IMG/VR virus record: IMGVR_UViG_3300027889_000009
Coordinates: 1 to 56,327 of that record
Source of the DNA: a virus
Direction: 5' to 3' (one strand)
Length of the DNA: 56,327 nt
The notes under the pieces are model-generated. The model saw nothing but the letters and a program-made list of their open reading frames with translations. It ran no database searches and was not told the DNA's origin. Made by a program: the position numbers and the translations under genes. Shown here in pieces: positions 40,647-47,887 of this stretch. How positions within the stretch are numbered: the first letter of the stretch is position 1; each line of letters starts with the position of its first letter.

Positions 40647-40998
40647 GTTGCTTCCACATTGACCGTGTCCACGTCTTCAGTTCAAACCGCAGCATACCAG
40701 CAGCGATGGCGGCTGCGAACGTCCTTGTCATGGCGTCCAGGTATTGGACGGCATCATCAAGGACGTTGAAGCCAACGCCGACGTGCCAATCTCCACCGCC
40801 TGCACCACGGTCAGATGCTTGATAGCCCATGTCGGCTATGTGTTTCTGGACGGAAGTGGACAGTCCGCCTTGCATGTCTATCAGTGCGGCGAAAGCGGCA
40901 TCGTTACCACCGAGCACTTGCATGGCATATTCCTTGGTGGTTTTGTCGCCACCATCGCCGCCGCTGCCCTTGGCATCAATCATCCACTTTGTCGGCAT
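40636..40998 (-). CDS. Phage protein (120 aa)
   Basis: Start taken at ATG 40998 (MPTKWMIDAKGSGGDGGDKT). Contains SVQKHIADMGYQASDRGAGG and DWHVGVGFNVLDDAVQYLDA. Overlaps the neighbour upstream by 23 nt. No family recognised. Confidence 0.5.
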   Translation of the reverse strand: MPTKWMIDAKGSGGDGGDKTTKEYAMQVLGGNDAAFAALIDMQGGLSTSVQKHIADMGYQASDRGAGGGDWHVGVGFNVLDDAVQYLDAMTRTFAAAIAAGMLRFELKTWTRSMWKQHGM

Positions 40999-41185
40999 CG
41001 CAAACTGTCCTGTTATCAAGCATTTTTTCGACGCGCTCGATGGCTCTTTCGTGCTGCAAAATCTGTTTGCTCATGAACTCATGGTATTTCCCATCGTGCT
41101 TGTGCAAGTCTTTGGTGTAGGCAGCACACAAGGCTTGCAGGTCGTTGAGATATTCGATGAGTGCTTGAGACGTAGCCTTATCCAT
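40976..41185 (-). CDS. Small helical protein (69 aa)
   Basis: ATG 41185. All-helical (DKATSQALIEYLNDLQALCA; HEFMSKQILQHERAIERVEK). Coupled to neighbours by short overlaps. Function unknown. Confidence 0.5.
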   Translation of the reverse strand: MDKATSQALIEYLNDLQALCAAYTKDLHKHDGKYHEFMSKQILQHERAIERVEKMLDNRTVCDADKVDD

Positions 41186-41441
41186 CAATCACTTCCTTTT
41201 CCGCCGCTTTCTCAAACCGCAACTCGCACCACAACCGCACCCGTCCTTCTTCCTCAGGTTCTTCCCCCATCGCCGCTTCAAACGTCCAGCGTCCACCGCG
41301 CTCCATCAAACCCTTGAGCACTTCACGGTAGGCGATGTGCAGCAGGCGGTTCTGGATGCCCTTGATTAGGTCAGGTGGTGGGTTCCGCATCGCTTCTTCT
41401 TCGACGCGGTACACTTTCGGTTCGGTGGTGGTGGTCGTCAT
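41178..41441 (-). CDS. Small protein (87 aa)
   Basis: ATG 41441 (MTTTTTEPKVYRVEEEAMRN). Helix LIKGIQNRLLHIAYREVLKG and an acidic C-terminus (EEPEEEGRVRLWCELRFEKA). Overlaps the upstream gene by 4 nt. Confidence 0.5.
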   Translation of the reverse strand: MTTTTTEPKVYRVEEEAMRNPPPDLIKGIQNRLLHIAYREVLKGLMERGGRWTFEAAMGEEPEEEGRVRLWCELRFEKAAEKEVIDG

Positions 41442-41782
41442 CGGACATACTCCAGTTTCTCGACGCCGTAATCTTCTCCATCCCCAAGTTGCGCCCGTAG
41501 TGCGTTCCAATCAGGATTCATTGTCACGAACCGATCAAGCACCGCTTCCATGAGCGTGGCCGCGTTCTTGCGCTTTGCGACCATGTATATCACGTTGGGG
41601 TTGAACACGCCAGCTGCAGGCGGCACAACCCGTATGCGTTCCATGTGGATGGTGTCCAGCGACTTCCATTTGCGCCGCAGCGTCTCAATGGCGTGGCCCG
41701 TGCCGATGCCCGTCAATACGCACCTTTGGTCTGGGCAACCGTGGTCGCGGAAGGTGCAAAGGTAGGCGTGGTCAGCAGGCAT
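41438..41782 (-). CDS. Phage protein (114 aa)
   Basis: ATG 41782 (MPADHAYLCTFRDHGCPDQR). His/Cys-containing N-terminus, then GIGTGHAIETLRRKWKSLDT and a helical C-terminus (ATLMEAVLDRFVTMNPDWNA). No family recognised. Confidence 0.5.
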   Translation of the reverse strand: MPADHAYLCTFRDHGCPDQRCVLTGIGTGHAIETLRRKWKSLDTIHMERIRVVPPAAGVFNPNVIYMVAKRKNAATLMEAVLDRFVTMNPDWNALRAQLGDGEDYGVEKLEYVR

Positions 41783-41845
41783 CGTTTTCGGTCCAAAAAA
41801 TATCGACCCAGAAACATGGCACAATGGCCGTGAAATTGAAGAAAA

Positions 41846-41873
41846 TTCTACTGGCACATTTGTGCCAGTAGAA
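41846..41873 (-). terminator. Terminator after small-gene operon
   Basis: A perfect 13-bp stem (TTCTACTGGCACA with its complement) and 2-nt spacer, followed on the minus strand by TTTTCTTC. It ends the transcript of the genes at 41881-42286. Confidence 0.75.
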
Positions 41874-41880
41874 AACGACG

Positions 41881-42072
41881 TTACTTCATCCCGTTGTTCG
41901 GCGTCCACGTCTTCGGTACAGCCGCGAACGTGTGGCACTTGGCGCAAGTATACACTTCGGATGCGATGGTGTACCCGGTAGTCGTCGCCACGGCGATGAC
42001 GTGGCGGGCGTAGTCCATGCGTGCCGAACAGTGGCAGTAGGGCACGTCGTTGACGACACGGTTGGTGGTCAC
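41881..42072 (-). CDS. Zn-binding mini-protein (63 aa)
   Basis: GTG 42072 is fused to the preceding stop (GTGA). Cys/His residues (VNDVPYCHCSARMDYARHVI and VYTCAKCHTFAAVPKTW) form a ribbon. It is the third gene of a coupled trio. Confidence 0.55.
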   Translation of the reverse strand: MTTNRVVNDVPYCHCSARMDYARHVIAVATTTGYTIASEVYTCAKCHTFAAVPKTWTPNNGMK

Positions 42073-42155
42073 GGTGTTGCTTCCTTTGCCGCTTCAAGGC
42101 AATGTTTTACTGCTTCTTGCCTTGTCATTTTCATCTGGCCAAGGAGATAAGTCAT
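42069..42155 (-). CDS. Very small helical peptide (28 aa)
   Basis: ATG 42155 overlaps the DUF3800-like stop by 4 nt and its own stop overlaps the next gene. The peptide TYLLGQMKMTRQEAVKHCLE is helical. Tight coupling on both sides supports translation; function unknown. Confidence 0.4.
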   Translation of the reverse strand: MTYLLGQMKMTRQEAVKHCLEAAKEATP

Positions 42156-42286
42156 CTTCGCTGGGCTATTTGGTTTTCGTACTGTTTCCAGTGTTCAGCT
42201 AAAATAGCAAGGCCAACAAGGACAAAATGGGATGTGCCGGTGTTCTCCTGAACACCTGACTCGTCGAGATAGCACATGTAATACAT
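42152..42286 (-). CDS. DUF3800-like N-terminal fragment (44 aa)
   Basis: ATG 42286 has AGGTGAT upstream. The product YYMCYLDESGVQENTGTSHF then VLVGLAILAEHWKQYENQIA matches only the first strand-loop-helix of DUF3800 proteins (YLDESG motif, RNase H-like fold), normally about 200 or more residues. The missing part suggests a truncated gene, or a mini-protein that keeps only the edge of the fold. Confidence 0.55.
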   Translation of the reverse strand: MYYMCYLDESGVQENTGTSHFVLVGLAILAEHWKQYENQIAQRR

Positions 42287-42318
42287 AAATCACCTACCCA
42301 TCCCACGCGGTTTTTCTC

Positions 42319-42346
42319 TTGACATTATGCCGTGAAGACCGATAAT
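42319..42346 (+). promoter_or_regulatory. Consensus promoter of the small RNA
   Basis: TTGACA (42319-42324), 16-nt spacer, GATAAT (42341-42346). The predicted start (42353-42355) coincides with the first base of the RNA's closing stem. No ribosome-binding site or frame follows. Confidence 0.8.
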
Positions 42347-42352
42347 TAAGAA

Positions 42353-42422
42353 ATGCGACTGGGCCGAGACGCAACGCGCCTCTTGCGGGACCGATACGGA
42401 CCCGCCCCAGACGCCTTTTTTT
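42353..42422 (+). ncRNA. Three-way-junction small RNA (~70 nt) with intrinsic terminator
   Basis: Closing stem P1 pairs GCG-A-CTGGG (42355-42363) with CCCAG-A-CGC (42406-42414) across an A-A mismatch. Inside, P2 is GAG-A-CGC/GCG-C-CTC with loop AAC (42366-42382) and P3 is GCGGG-A-CCG/CGG-A-CCCGC with loop ATA (42385-42405). Every arm has one internal 1x1 mismatch. Seven T's follow at 42416-42422. It has a consensus promoter and no coding capacity. I know no family that it matches. Confidence 0.75.
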
Positions 42423-42426
42423 CAAC

Positions 42427-42459
42427 CGAGCAATTCTACAAGCTCGAAACAGTTTTTTT
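42427..42459 (+). terminator. Second terminator behind the small RNA
   Basis: CGAGC/GCTCG hairpin, then AAACAG and seven T's (42453-42459). It backs up the RNA's own terminator and separates it from the opposing gene. Confidence 0.65.
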
Positions 42460-42535
42460 CAACACATTTCGCTGCTTGCATTTGCGATAAACGAAAAATC
42501 GGCAAATCCACGCCTTTCGCAGTTCATGTCCTTCA

Positions 42536-42916
42536 CTACCCGCCAGTCTGGTCCTGTCGCACCAACGATTTTTCCATAGCGTTGAGCGTGTTGACCAGCG
42601 TCTTGAAGTCTTGCGGCGTCATGGGCACAGGTACGCGGAGGACGGCAATGTCAAGATTGCTCGGTAGCGTAATGGGCAAATCACGGAAAGTCGTCACGCC
42701 AGCGACGGATTCAATCACCACTGGATTGCCTGAAGTTTGCACAGGAATTCCACCGGCTTGCGGCCATTTGGGCACTTGCCAGCTGTCTTTTACGCCGGGG
42801 CTTGCAGTATGCGTCATGCTGGCATTCAGATCAGCTTCTTGCTCACCTTTAGATAACTTTAACTTGTTTCCTTCAAGAAGTCCAGCGTATTCCAAGGTGT
42901 CCCTAAACCCAGTCAC
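42536..42916 (-). CDS. Unrecognised protein (126 aa)
   Basis: GTG 42916 starts the frame without an obvious ribosome-binding site; a perfect palindrome lies 4 nt upstream. The C-terminal half (NLDIAVLRVPVPMTPQDFKT then LVNTLNAMEKSLV) is a beta-strand plus helix unit. The sequence is less GC-rich than its neighbours, as are the RNA genes beside it. Confidence 0.5.
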   Translation of the reverse strand: MTGFRDTLEYAGLLEGNKLKLSKGEQEADLNASMTHTASPGVKDSWQVPKWPQAGGIPVQTSGNPVVIESVAGVTTFRDLPITLPSNLDIAVLRVPVPMTPQDFKTLVNTLNAMEKSLVRQDQTGG

Positions 42917-42920
42917 AAAT

Positions 42921-42946
42921 CAGGCGGGTGTTATAACACCCGCCTG
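42921..42946. terminator. Perfect 26-bp palindrome
   Basis: CAGGCGGGTGTTA and its exact complement abut between the 42536-42916 gene and the tRNA. It may serve as operator for the minus-strand gene, or as a hairpin protecting the tRNA precursor; no U-tract follows. Confidence 0.5.
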
Positions 42947-42953
42947 ACATGTG

Positions 42954-43024
42954 GTGGGTGTGGTGCAACGGTAGCACACCGGACTCTGATTCCGGAGATG
43001 CCAGTTCGACCCTGGTGGCCCACC
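42954..43024 (+). tRNA. tRNA-Gln (anticodon CTG)
   Basis: 71 nt with acceptor GTGGGTG/GGCCCAC (one G-G mismatch at 7-66), D arm GTGC/GCAC, anticodon stem CCGGA/TCCGG with loop CTCTGAT (CTG reads CAG, Gln), T stem GCCAG/CTGGT with TTCGACC. CCA is not encoded. The mismatch could be tolerated or mean that the ends are shifted by one base. Confidence 0.8.
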
Positions 43025-43032
43025 CCTGTTTG

Positions 43033-43063
43033 ACGCAGCACGTTAGACTCTAACGCTGCTGCG
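43033..43063. terminator. Hairpin after tRNA
   Basis: GCAGC-A-CGTTAGA pairs with TCTAACG-C-TGCTGC around one base, between the tRNA and a convergent gene. It lacks U-tracts but is the only structure in the gap. Confidence 0.45.
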
Positions 43064-43079
43064 CCCATTGCCAGCGCAC

Positions 43080-43265
43080 CTATACGTTACCATTTTTCGG
43101 CCTAGCGCGCGAAGATAAAAATGCCACGGACTTTCCCGATGCCTGCAACTCTTCCTTGCACGACTCGCGCAACCGTTCTCGCATCCATCCTGAGACGCTG
43201 AGACCGGCGAGCTGCGCCGCTTCGCCAAATGCCTGTTTTTCCAGGTTGTCAACGCGAAGCTGCAT
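43080..43265 (-). CDS. Ribbon-helix-helix regulator (61 aa)
   Basis: ATG 43265. The pattern MQLRVDNLEKQAFGEAAQLA, GLSVSGWMRERLRESCKEEL is that of small Arc/CopG proteins common on phages and plasmids. Its start overlaps the preceding gene by 17 nt. Confidence 0.65.
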   Translation of the reverse strand: MQLRVDNLEKQAFGEAAQLAGLSVSGWMRERLRESCKEELQASGKSVAFLSSRARPKNGNV

Positions 43266-43587
43266 CAACTCGCCCCTGGCTTTTCCCGTCGTCCCGATGG
43301 AGTGTGCTGTCAAGGCCCACGGAAAAGACAATGGCCCCGTCTAAATTGGGGTGGAAGAGCTGCGATGACACGTTGTTGATGCGAGCTGAGAACAACGCGC
43401 GTTTTTCGGTTGGCAGTTCCCGGAAAAGTTCCCAAAGCAAGTCGGATGCTGCCTGGAATTGAATGTTGATAACCATGTCCGTCACATCTCGATCGAGGTC
43501 TTCGGCTGGACAGCTGCATTTTACAGAACCTAACAGCTGGAGCAACCGCCATTTTGACTGATGGCCTTGTCTGCAATAAAACATCAT
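43249..43587 (-). CDS. Unrecognised protein upstream of RHH gene (112 aa)
   Basis: Starts ATG 43587 (or an internal ATG at 43479). N-terminal CRQGHQSKW and KCSCP could bind Zn; the C-terminal helix MVINIQFQAASDLLWELFRE and beta part (LFHPNLDGAIVFSVGLDSTL) are undetermined. Overlap with the RHH gene looks like toxin-antitoxin or regulator pairs, but there is no homology to support that. Confidence 0.45.
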   Translation of the reverse strand: MMFYCRQGHQSKWRLLQLLGSVKCSCPAEDLDRDVTDMVINIQFQAASDLLWELFRELPTEKRALFSARINNVSSQLFHPNLDGAIVFSVGLDSTLHRDDGKSQGRVDAASR

Positions 43588-43626
43588 GACGTGCAAGGAA
43601 TCAACCCGGCGTGCAATGCAACCCGC

Positions 43627-43806
43627 TCAAAAAGCACGGTTGCATTGCAAAGCCGCTCTGACGTATCCTTCTTTTTCTGCACACTTGTCAGAGCACCACT
43701 CCGTACCGCAGTTACCGTCGTTGCCACTGCACAAAACGTAGTCCCCGCAATCGGGGAACGTGCGACCGCAGTAGTTGCACGGATACCAGTCAACGCCCAT
43801 TGTCAT
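43627..43806 (-). CDS. Zn-finger mini-protein (59 aa)
   Basis: ATG 43806 (MTMGVDWYPCNYCGRTFPDC) continues with CGTEWCSDKCAEKEGY, a well-known phage pattern with about eight Cys. It probably binds two Zn ions. Overlaps the upstream stop by 4 nt. Confidence 0.65.
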   Translation of the reverse strand: MTMGVDWYPCNYCGRTFPDCGDYVLCSGNDGNCGTEWCSDKCAEKEGYVRAALQCNRAF

Positions 43807-44021
43807 TCTCCCATCGCCAGTGCCCACGCTTCAAGGATGGCGTCCGTCGAGCGCCACACAAGACCAACGTGACCGCAAACCGGGCATGCGTCGGTTGCCG
43901 CTGTCTTCGTCCTTTGCCATGTCTTGACATGGATGCCATCGCCAACCAGTGCGGCACAATTGGGGCATTGCCATGCGCTGTCGCATCCTGGGACGATAAG
44001 GGCGCCAAGGTTGTCGTTCAT
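43803..44021 (-). CDS. Zn-ribbon protein (72 aa)
   Basis: CPNCAALVGDGIHVKTWQRT then CPVCGHVGLVW give a CxxC/CxxC ribbon; the C-terminal helix is AILEAWALAMGE. ATG 44021 overlaps the upstream gene by 4 nt. Confidence 0.6.
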   Translation of the reverse strand: MNDNLGALIVPGCDSAWQCPNCAALVGDGIHVKTWQRTKTAATDACPVCGHVGLVWRSTDAILEAWALAMGE

Positions 44022-44206
44022 TCTTCACCGTTCCAATACCGCACAGCCTTTGAGAAGTCCTTGGGAAACACAAGTCGTCCTTTCGGTGGCGGCGTGATAC
44101 TGAGTACGCCCCTGTCAACGATTTCAGGTGGCCGCAGAGCGAATTGGTTCAACAGGTCAAGCCAGCTGGCATCCCAATCGACGGCAGGAGTGACGATTAT
44201 TGGCAT
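44018..44206 (-). CDS. Small protein (62 aa)
   Basis: ATG 44206 (MPIIVTPAVDWDASWLDLLN) then LSITPPPKGRLVFPKDFSKA. Start shares a base with the upstream stop. No family recognised. Confidence 0.5.
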   Translation of the reverse strand: MPIIVTPAVDWDASWLDLLNQFALRPPEIVDRGVLSITPPPKGRLVFPKDFSKAVRYWNGEE

Positions 44207-44595
44207 TACGGTTTCGTTCTCATCGCGTCCCTGAGACGCCTGTAGGCCATGCTGCGGTGCTCTTCCGCCGACATGGGTGCATCTTCCGCATCCTTCATGG
44301 CGGCGACGTGCATCTGCTGTATGGCGTAGATGCAGGCGTCGTGCAGCTTGTCGTAGTCGATGTCGGGATGGCCTTCGGTGTACTCTGCTGCCGTCATCGG
44401 TTTGTGCGGCACTGCATTGAATGGTGGTTTCATCGCTCGACTTTCCCGTTCGCGGTCCCGCGCATCCCAGACACGATTCACACCGGAAGCAACGTCCATG
44501 CACTCGCGGTGGTTGCCGCACATCTCGCAATTGCCCAGATAACGCATGGCAAGCGGCGGCTCGGTGGCATCCCAGCATTTCAGGCAGACGAACAT
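44206..44595 (-). CDS. Cys-rich phage protein (129 aa)
   Basis: ATG 44595 (MFVCLKCWDATEPPLAMRYL) with CEMCGNHRECMD: a CxxC pair and a second Cys pair near residue 25. The C-terminus is helical (KLHDACIYAIQQMHVAAMKD; AEEHRSMAYRRLRDAMRTKP). Function unknown. Confidence 0.55.
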   Translation of the reverse strand: MFVCLKCWDATEPPLAMRYLGNCEMCGNHRECMDVASGVNRVWDARDRERESRAMKPPFNAVPHKPMTAAEYTEGHPDIDYDKLHDACIYAIQQMHVAAMKDAEDAPMSAEEHRSMAYRRLRDAMRTKP

Positions 44596-44846
44596 CACCA
44601 ATCCCCTGCGAGCATGTGTGCATAGGATGCGTAAGCGATACCGACATACCCGCAACGTGGACATTGCCCGCTGAACCTTGGCCAACGCTTCCGCACATCG
44701 GCGGCGGTCAACCCTTCTGCCTGTTTATTGTCAAAGGTGACGCCGTGGTCGCAAGCAAGGTCAAGGGTGCCCACAAAGCGTTCGTTAACAAAGTTCTCGA
44801 CGTCTTCTGGTGATGCCGGTAGCGGCAGGTAGATTTTTTCTGTCAT
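44595..44846 (-). CDS. Rubredoxin-like Zn protein (83 aa)
   Basis: ATG 44846 (MTEKIYLPLPASPEDVENFV). The C-terminus GQCPRCGYVGIAYASYAHML, with an upstream Cys (LDLACDHGV), follows a common phage pattern ending AGDW. Probably a single-Zn protein. Confidence 0.6.
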   Translation of the reverse strand: MTEKIYLPLPASPEDVENFVNERFVGTLDLACDHGVTFDNKQAEGLTAADVRKRWPRFSGQCPRCGYVGIAYASYAHMLAGDW

Positions 44847-45127
44847 GTTTTGGGTCCGATGAAGCAAATCTCCACCATTGGCTTCGGCTCTTGGTATCGC
44901 AGTTTCCAGATGACAGTGCCGTCTGCCCTACGCCAGAGTTCCTTCTGGTACACGGCGTTTTTGTACGTCAACAATTCTTCGATGGCTTGCTCCAATCCGT
45001 TTGGGCGAACCGCAGGAAATGTTGGCACCATCATGGTGAACGAGTTTACGTTGCACCACACCTTGCTCCCGTGTAATGGGCCACCGACGCATTCCAGTTC
45101 TTCCATGTCCCTTGGTGATTGCATCAT
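44843..45127 (-). CDS. Phage protein (94 aa)
   Basis: ATG 45127 overlaps the portal stop by 4 nt. The N-terminal ECVGGPLHGSKV motif (GG-L-HG) is shared by many small phage proteins; the rest is YKNAVYQKELWRRADGTVIW and KLRYQEPKPMVEICFIG. Function unknown. Confidence 0.6.
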   Translation of the reverse strand: MMQSPRDMEELECVGGPLHGSKVWCNVNSFTMMVPTFPAVRPNGLEQAIEELLTYKNAVYQKELWRRADGTVIWKLRYQEPKPMVEICFIGPKT

Positions 45128-46839
45128 CGCCGCGACTTCCTGAGAAACTCCGCTGCCCCATCGTCGTACTTGTCAATCCGTGAAGCGTGTCCGTTGTGCT
45201 TGGCCGTGTCCAGCGCGGCCGCCAACCTGTCTTCATGATAGCTCTTTCTTGGTCCGATGGCATGCTTCCCCGCTGGATTCTTCGTGCGGTTCCGCTCGTT
45301 GGCCAGCGGCGAGTTGAGCCGCCCGTGTGTCCTGTCCCCTTCGTAACCGCTCTGCAAGTCTTCTGGCTTTCCCGTCATGCCAACGGGAATCTCGCCGCCT
45401 TCCTTGTCCTGCTGCTTGCCCACGAACGCTTCGCCTTCTGGTCCGTCAAGTGGCGGCAATCCCCGGTGCTTCCTGTACTCGTTGACCTTGCGGACGTTGC
45501 CAGCCTGCACGTCAAGTGACAGCTGCTTCTCCAGCAGGTCGCGGTCGTCGATGCGCTCTGGGGTCAGGGACAGGTACAACCGCGAGCCGAAGTAGGGGCG
45601 CAGGATGCGGCGGGTCAGTTTGCCGCCGCGTTTCCAACCCAACTTTCTCAGGAGCGGTTGCAGGGACAGGATGTAATACTGCTTCAGCGATGCGAACAGG
45701 TTGGCGAAGCTGGTATCGTCACTCATCCCAGCTACCGCTTTCGGCGTTCCAAAAGCCGCAAGGATAATCCCAAGCTCCTGATTCCAGCCTTCCGTCCAGG
45801 CCATTTCCGCAGGGGCATTGGATATCTTGTCGGCCTTGATGCCAGCGGGGATGAACAGGATCTTGCCAGCGTTCTGCGGGCCTGCCGCGACGGCTTCTAT
45901 TTGCTTCCGCAGGCGCTCCATGTCGATTTGGTTGGGCTTGAGTATCTCCGGGTCCATCGTCAACGCCACGGTGCAATCGACGCCCTTCTGCTGGGTCGTC
46001 AACCGGGAAAGGTCGATGGCTTCGATGGTATCGACTTGCCGCTGCATAGCCGTGAGCGCTGAATAACCGCTGTAGCGAAGCAGGGGATGCTGGTTTTTTA
46101 TGTGAACAATCTGCTCCGCAGGGATGCGAGCGCCGGCAGCCGATTGGTACGACGGGACTGTACTGAAAGGTCCGTATGGCCAGTACGGCTGCACAAGGTA
46201 ACTGCCGTTGGGATAAACGGGTGAAGGTGGCCACGGCAGTGCTGTGGCCGTTGGTATCACGTAGGATTCCGTGGGCGACCAACTTGGGTCGCTGTCGTCG
46301 CCCATCCCTGGATACCAGAGCAACGCTGAGCCGGTTAGTCCGAGTTGCTGGGTCGTGGAGTAGATGTAGTCTGGTCCGTCATCGTCTCCGTTGGGCTGAT
46401 CGAACAACTGCACCGCAGGTTCGTCCCATCCTAGTTCCACATCCCCCACTTCTGGGTCGTCGGTGATTTCCATGATGCGCATTTCTGCGGCAGCTGCCTG
46501 GTTGCACATCGTATTGAGCGCCAAAAAAATGCTCGACGTGAAGTGGCGTGTCAGTTCGACCTTGTTGTCCACCCACATCCCAGGAGCTTTGCTCCGCAAT
46601 GCACCTAGCAGGTAGTCGAAGTCGCGTGCGGCAGCTGCCGAATCGACAACGGTATCATTGTGCAGTCGCCCTGTGAAGTCTGGTATCGGCGTCATCGGTC
46701 CTTGATTAACCGACCGATAACCAGATGGTACGGTTCCGGGACCGATCCAGTCCCGCACCCTTGTTCTTTGCCCGCGACGTGATACCGCCATTGCTGCCGC
46801 CTTTCCGGGGCGCCATTGGTTCGCTCTCTGTCTCGACAT
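45124..46839 (-). CDS. Portal protein
   Basis: 571 residues. After a basic N-terminus, VELTRHFTSSIFLALNTMCN, YIYSTTQQLGLTGSALLWYP and IPAEQIVHIKNQHPLLRYSG, SALTAMQRQVDTIEAIDLSR, and a C-terminal stem (GKILFIPAGIKADKISNAPA, FANLFASLKQYYILSLQPLL) match the HK97-type portal. It forms the dodecameric DNA gate of the capsid. Position first in the head gene order agrees. Confidence 0.85.
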   Translation of the reverse strand: MSRQRANQWRPGKAAAMAVSRRGQRTRVRDWIGPGTVPSGYRSVNQGPMTPIPDFTGRLHNDTVVDSAAAARDFDYLLGALRSKAPGMWVDNKVELTRHFTSSIFLALNTMCNQAAAAEMRIMEITDDPEVGDVELGWDEPAVQLFDQPNGDDDGPDYIYSTTQQLGLTGSALLWYPGMGDDSDPSWSPTESYVIPTATALPWPPSPVYPNGSYLVQPYWPYGPFSTVPSYQSAAGARIPAEQIVHIKNQHPLLRYSGYSALTAMQRQVDTIEAIDLSRLTTQQKGVDCTVALTMDPEILKPNQIDMERLRKQIEAVAAGPQNAGKILFIPAGIKADKISNAPAEMAWTEGWNQELGIILAAFGTPKAVAGMSDDTSFANLFASLKQYYILSLQPLLRKLGWKRGGKLTRRILRPYFGSRLYLSLTPERIDDRDLLEKQLSLDVQAGNVRKVNEYRKHRGLPPLDGPEGEAFVGKQQDKEGGEIPVGMTGKPEDLQSGYEGDRTHGRLNSPLANERNRTKNPAGKHAIGPRKSYHEDRLAAALDTAKHNGHASRIDKYDDGAAEFLRKSRR

Positions 46840-47072
46840 GATACATCGTGGCGTATCAAAAGAGCAACGAAATCAATCGGCAGTGGATGAAATGTCCATT
46901 GCTTTCGAGCAGTAAATCAACTGCCAATTCTTGCAGTTCGCGCTTTTAAGCAAAGGTGGTTTGTTTTTATTTTCGTCGCAACAATCATAGTACAAAGCGG
47001 TTTCGTCTTTTGTTCGTTAATAACACATTAGGTATGTAGTAACTACCTTTAAGTTGTTTGCGCGCAAATGGA
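46840..47072. other. AT-rich intergenic region upstream of portal
   Basis: Around 230 nt without a credible gene, clearly lower in GC than the rest. It contains the TTTTGATACGCCAC motif and perfect inverted repeat TGATAC-N8-GTATCA just before the portal ATG, and an AGGTA/TACCT repeat near 47035. No textbook promoter stands out, but it is the likely control region of the portal transcript. Confidence 0.5.
46844..46870. promoter_or_regulatory. Putative operator at portal start
   Basis: TGATAC and GTATCA, 8 nt apart, form a perfect inverted repeat 5-25 nt upstream of the portal ATG and share 14 nt with the element at 40337-40371. A common late-gene regulator is inferred. Confidence 0.5.
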
Positions 47073-47073
47073 A

Positions 47074-47104
47074 GCGGGATGCCAACTCGCATTTGGCACC
47101 CCGC
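47074..47104 (-). terminator. Hairpin ending the 47165-49310 operon
   Basis: GCGGGATGCCAA pairs with TTGGCACCCCGC (one G-T type mismatch) around 7 nt, followed on the minus strand by TTCCATTTG. A strong GC stem with a weak U-tract. Confidence 0.6.
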
Positions 47105-47164
47105 AGGAAGGATGAGACGACGACATGGTACTGCCAGCGCCAGAACGACGCAAGGCGAAGTGAC

Positions 47165-47341
47165 TCAATACTTGCTCACCAGCACCCATCGCGGAGATTG
47201 CGTTGCCACTGTCGGTTCCACCCACTGCCACCACTTGGCAAGAACTGGTTCGCCAGCGGCCGTCAGTTGGACGTAGGCGACTGGCAGGATGTACGCTCCT
47301 GGATTGGCTTCAACGCAACCAGTTGTCGATATGGGTTCCAT
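47165..47341 (-). CDS. Small protein (58 aa)
   Basis: ATG 47341 (MEPISTTGCVEANPGAYILP). Hydrophobic beta-rich, ending WQWVEPTVATQSPRWVLVSK. Overlaps its neighbour by 32 nt. No family recognised. Confidence 0.45.
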   Translation of the reverse strand: MEPISTTGCVEANPGAYILPVAYVQLTAAGEPVLAKWWQWVEPTVATQSPRWVLVSKY

Positions 47342-47495
47342 GTGCCTTTCTCGCTTTCTCAAGTTCCTGATAGATTATCCAGCACACATGCTCGTTAGCG
47401 CCGCCGATTGGGGATATCTTCCGCATCTCGACAAGTTCCGCTTCGGCCAGTTCAAGGGCACGGTTCACCACTGCTTTACGTTCGTCGCTGGTCAT
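47310..47495 (-). CDS. Small helical protein (61 aa)
   Basis: ATG 47495 overlaps the upstream stop by 4 nt. Helical (ERKAVVNRALELAEAELVEM; EHVCWIIYQELEKARKAHGT). Function unknown. Confidence 0.5.
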   Translation of the reverse strand: MTSDERKAVVNRALELAEAELVEMRKISPIGGANEHVCWIIYQELEKARKAHGTHIDNWLR

Positions 47496-47887
47496 GACAG
47501 GTTAACCACCGCTTCCGGTATCGGCGTGCCAGGTTCCACCGGCGAGAAGTCCAGGCTCCACAGTTTCAGGCACCATCCCCGTGGCGAACCTTCATAGGAA
47601 AGGATGCGCACGTCTTCTGGCATCCCGGAGCGTGTCAGTTGCCTGATGGTGATGCTCTCGGCGTAGCTTTTGTCAATGTATGACAGCCGCACGCGGCGGC
47701 GGTCTTCTTCGGACAAGTCGGCCCAATCGACGTTCATGGGATACTTTCCTTGGCGTGTGGCGGCATCGCGTGCGGCACGAAGTTTCTCGATGACGGGCAG
47801 CATCGGCTTGGGCATGTGTTTGTCCAGGGCTATCACGCGCTCCAGGTAGGCCGCTTCATCTTCGGTCAATGTCAGTTTCACGTTCAT
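47492..47887 (-). CDS. Phage protein (131 aa)
   Basis: ATG 47887 (MNVKLTLTEDEAAYLERVIA). Helical N-terminus and a beta C-terminus (RILSYEGSPRGWCLKLWSLD). Overlaps the methyltransferase gene by 4 nt. Confidence 0.55.
   Translation of the reverse strand: MNVKLTLTEDEAAYLERVIALDKHMPKPMLPVIEKLRAARDAATRQGKYPMNVDWADLSEEDRRRVRLSYIDKSYAESITIRQLTRSGMPEDVRILSYEGSPRGWCLKLWSLDFSPVEPGTPIPEAVVNLS

Noticed and set aside
43249-43587. Toxin-antitoxin pair with the RHH gene
   Set aside because: Gene order and overlap fit, but the partner resembles no known toxin family.
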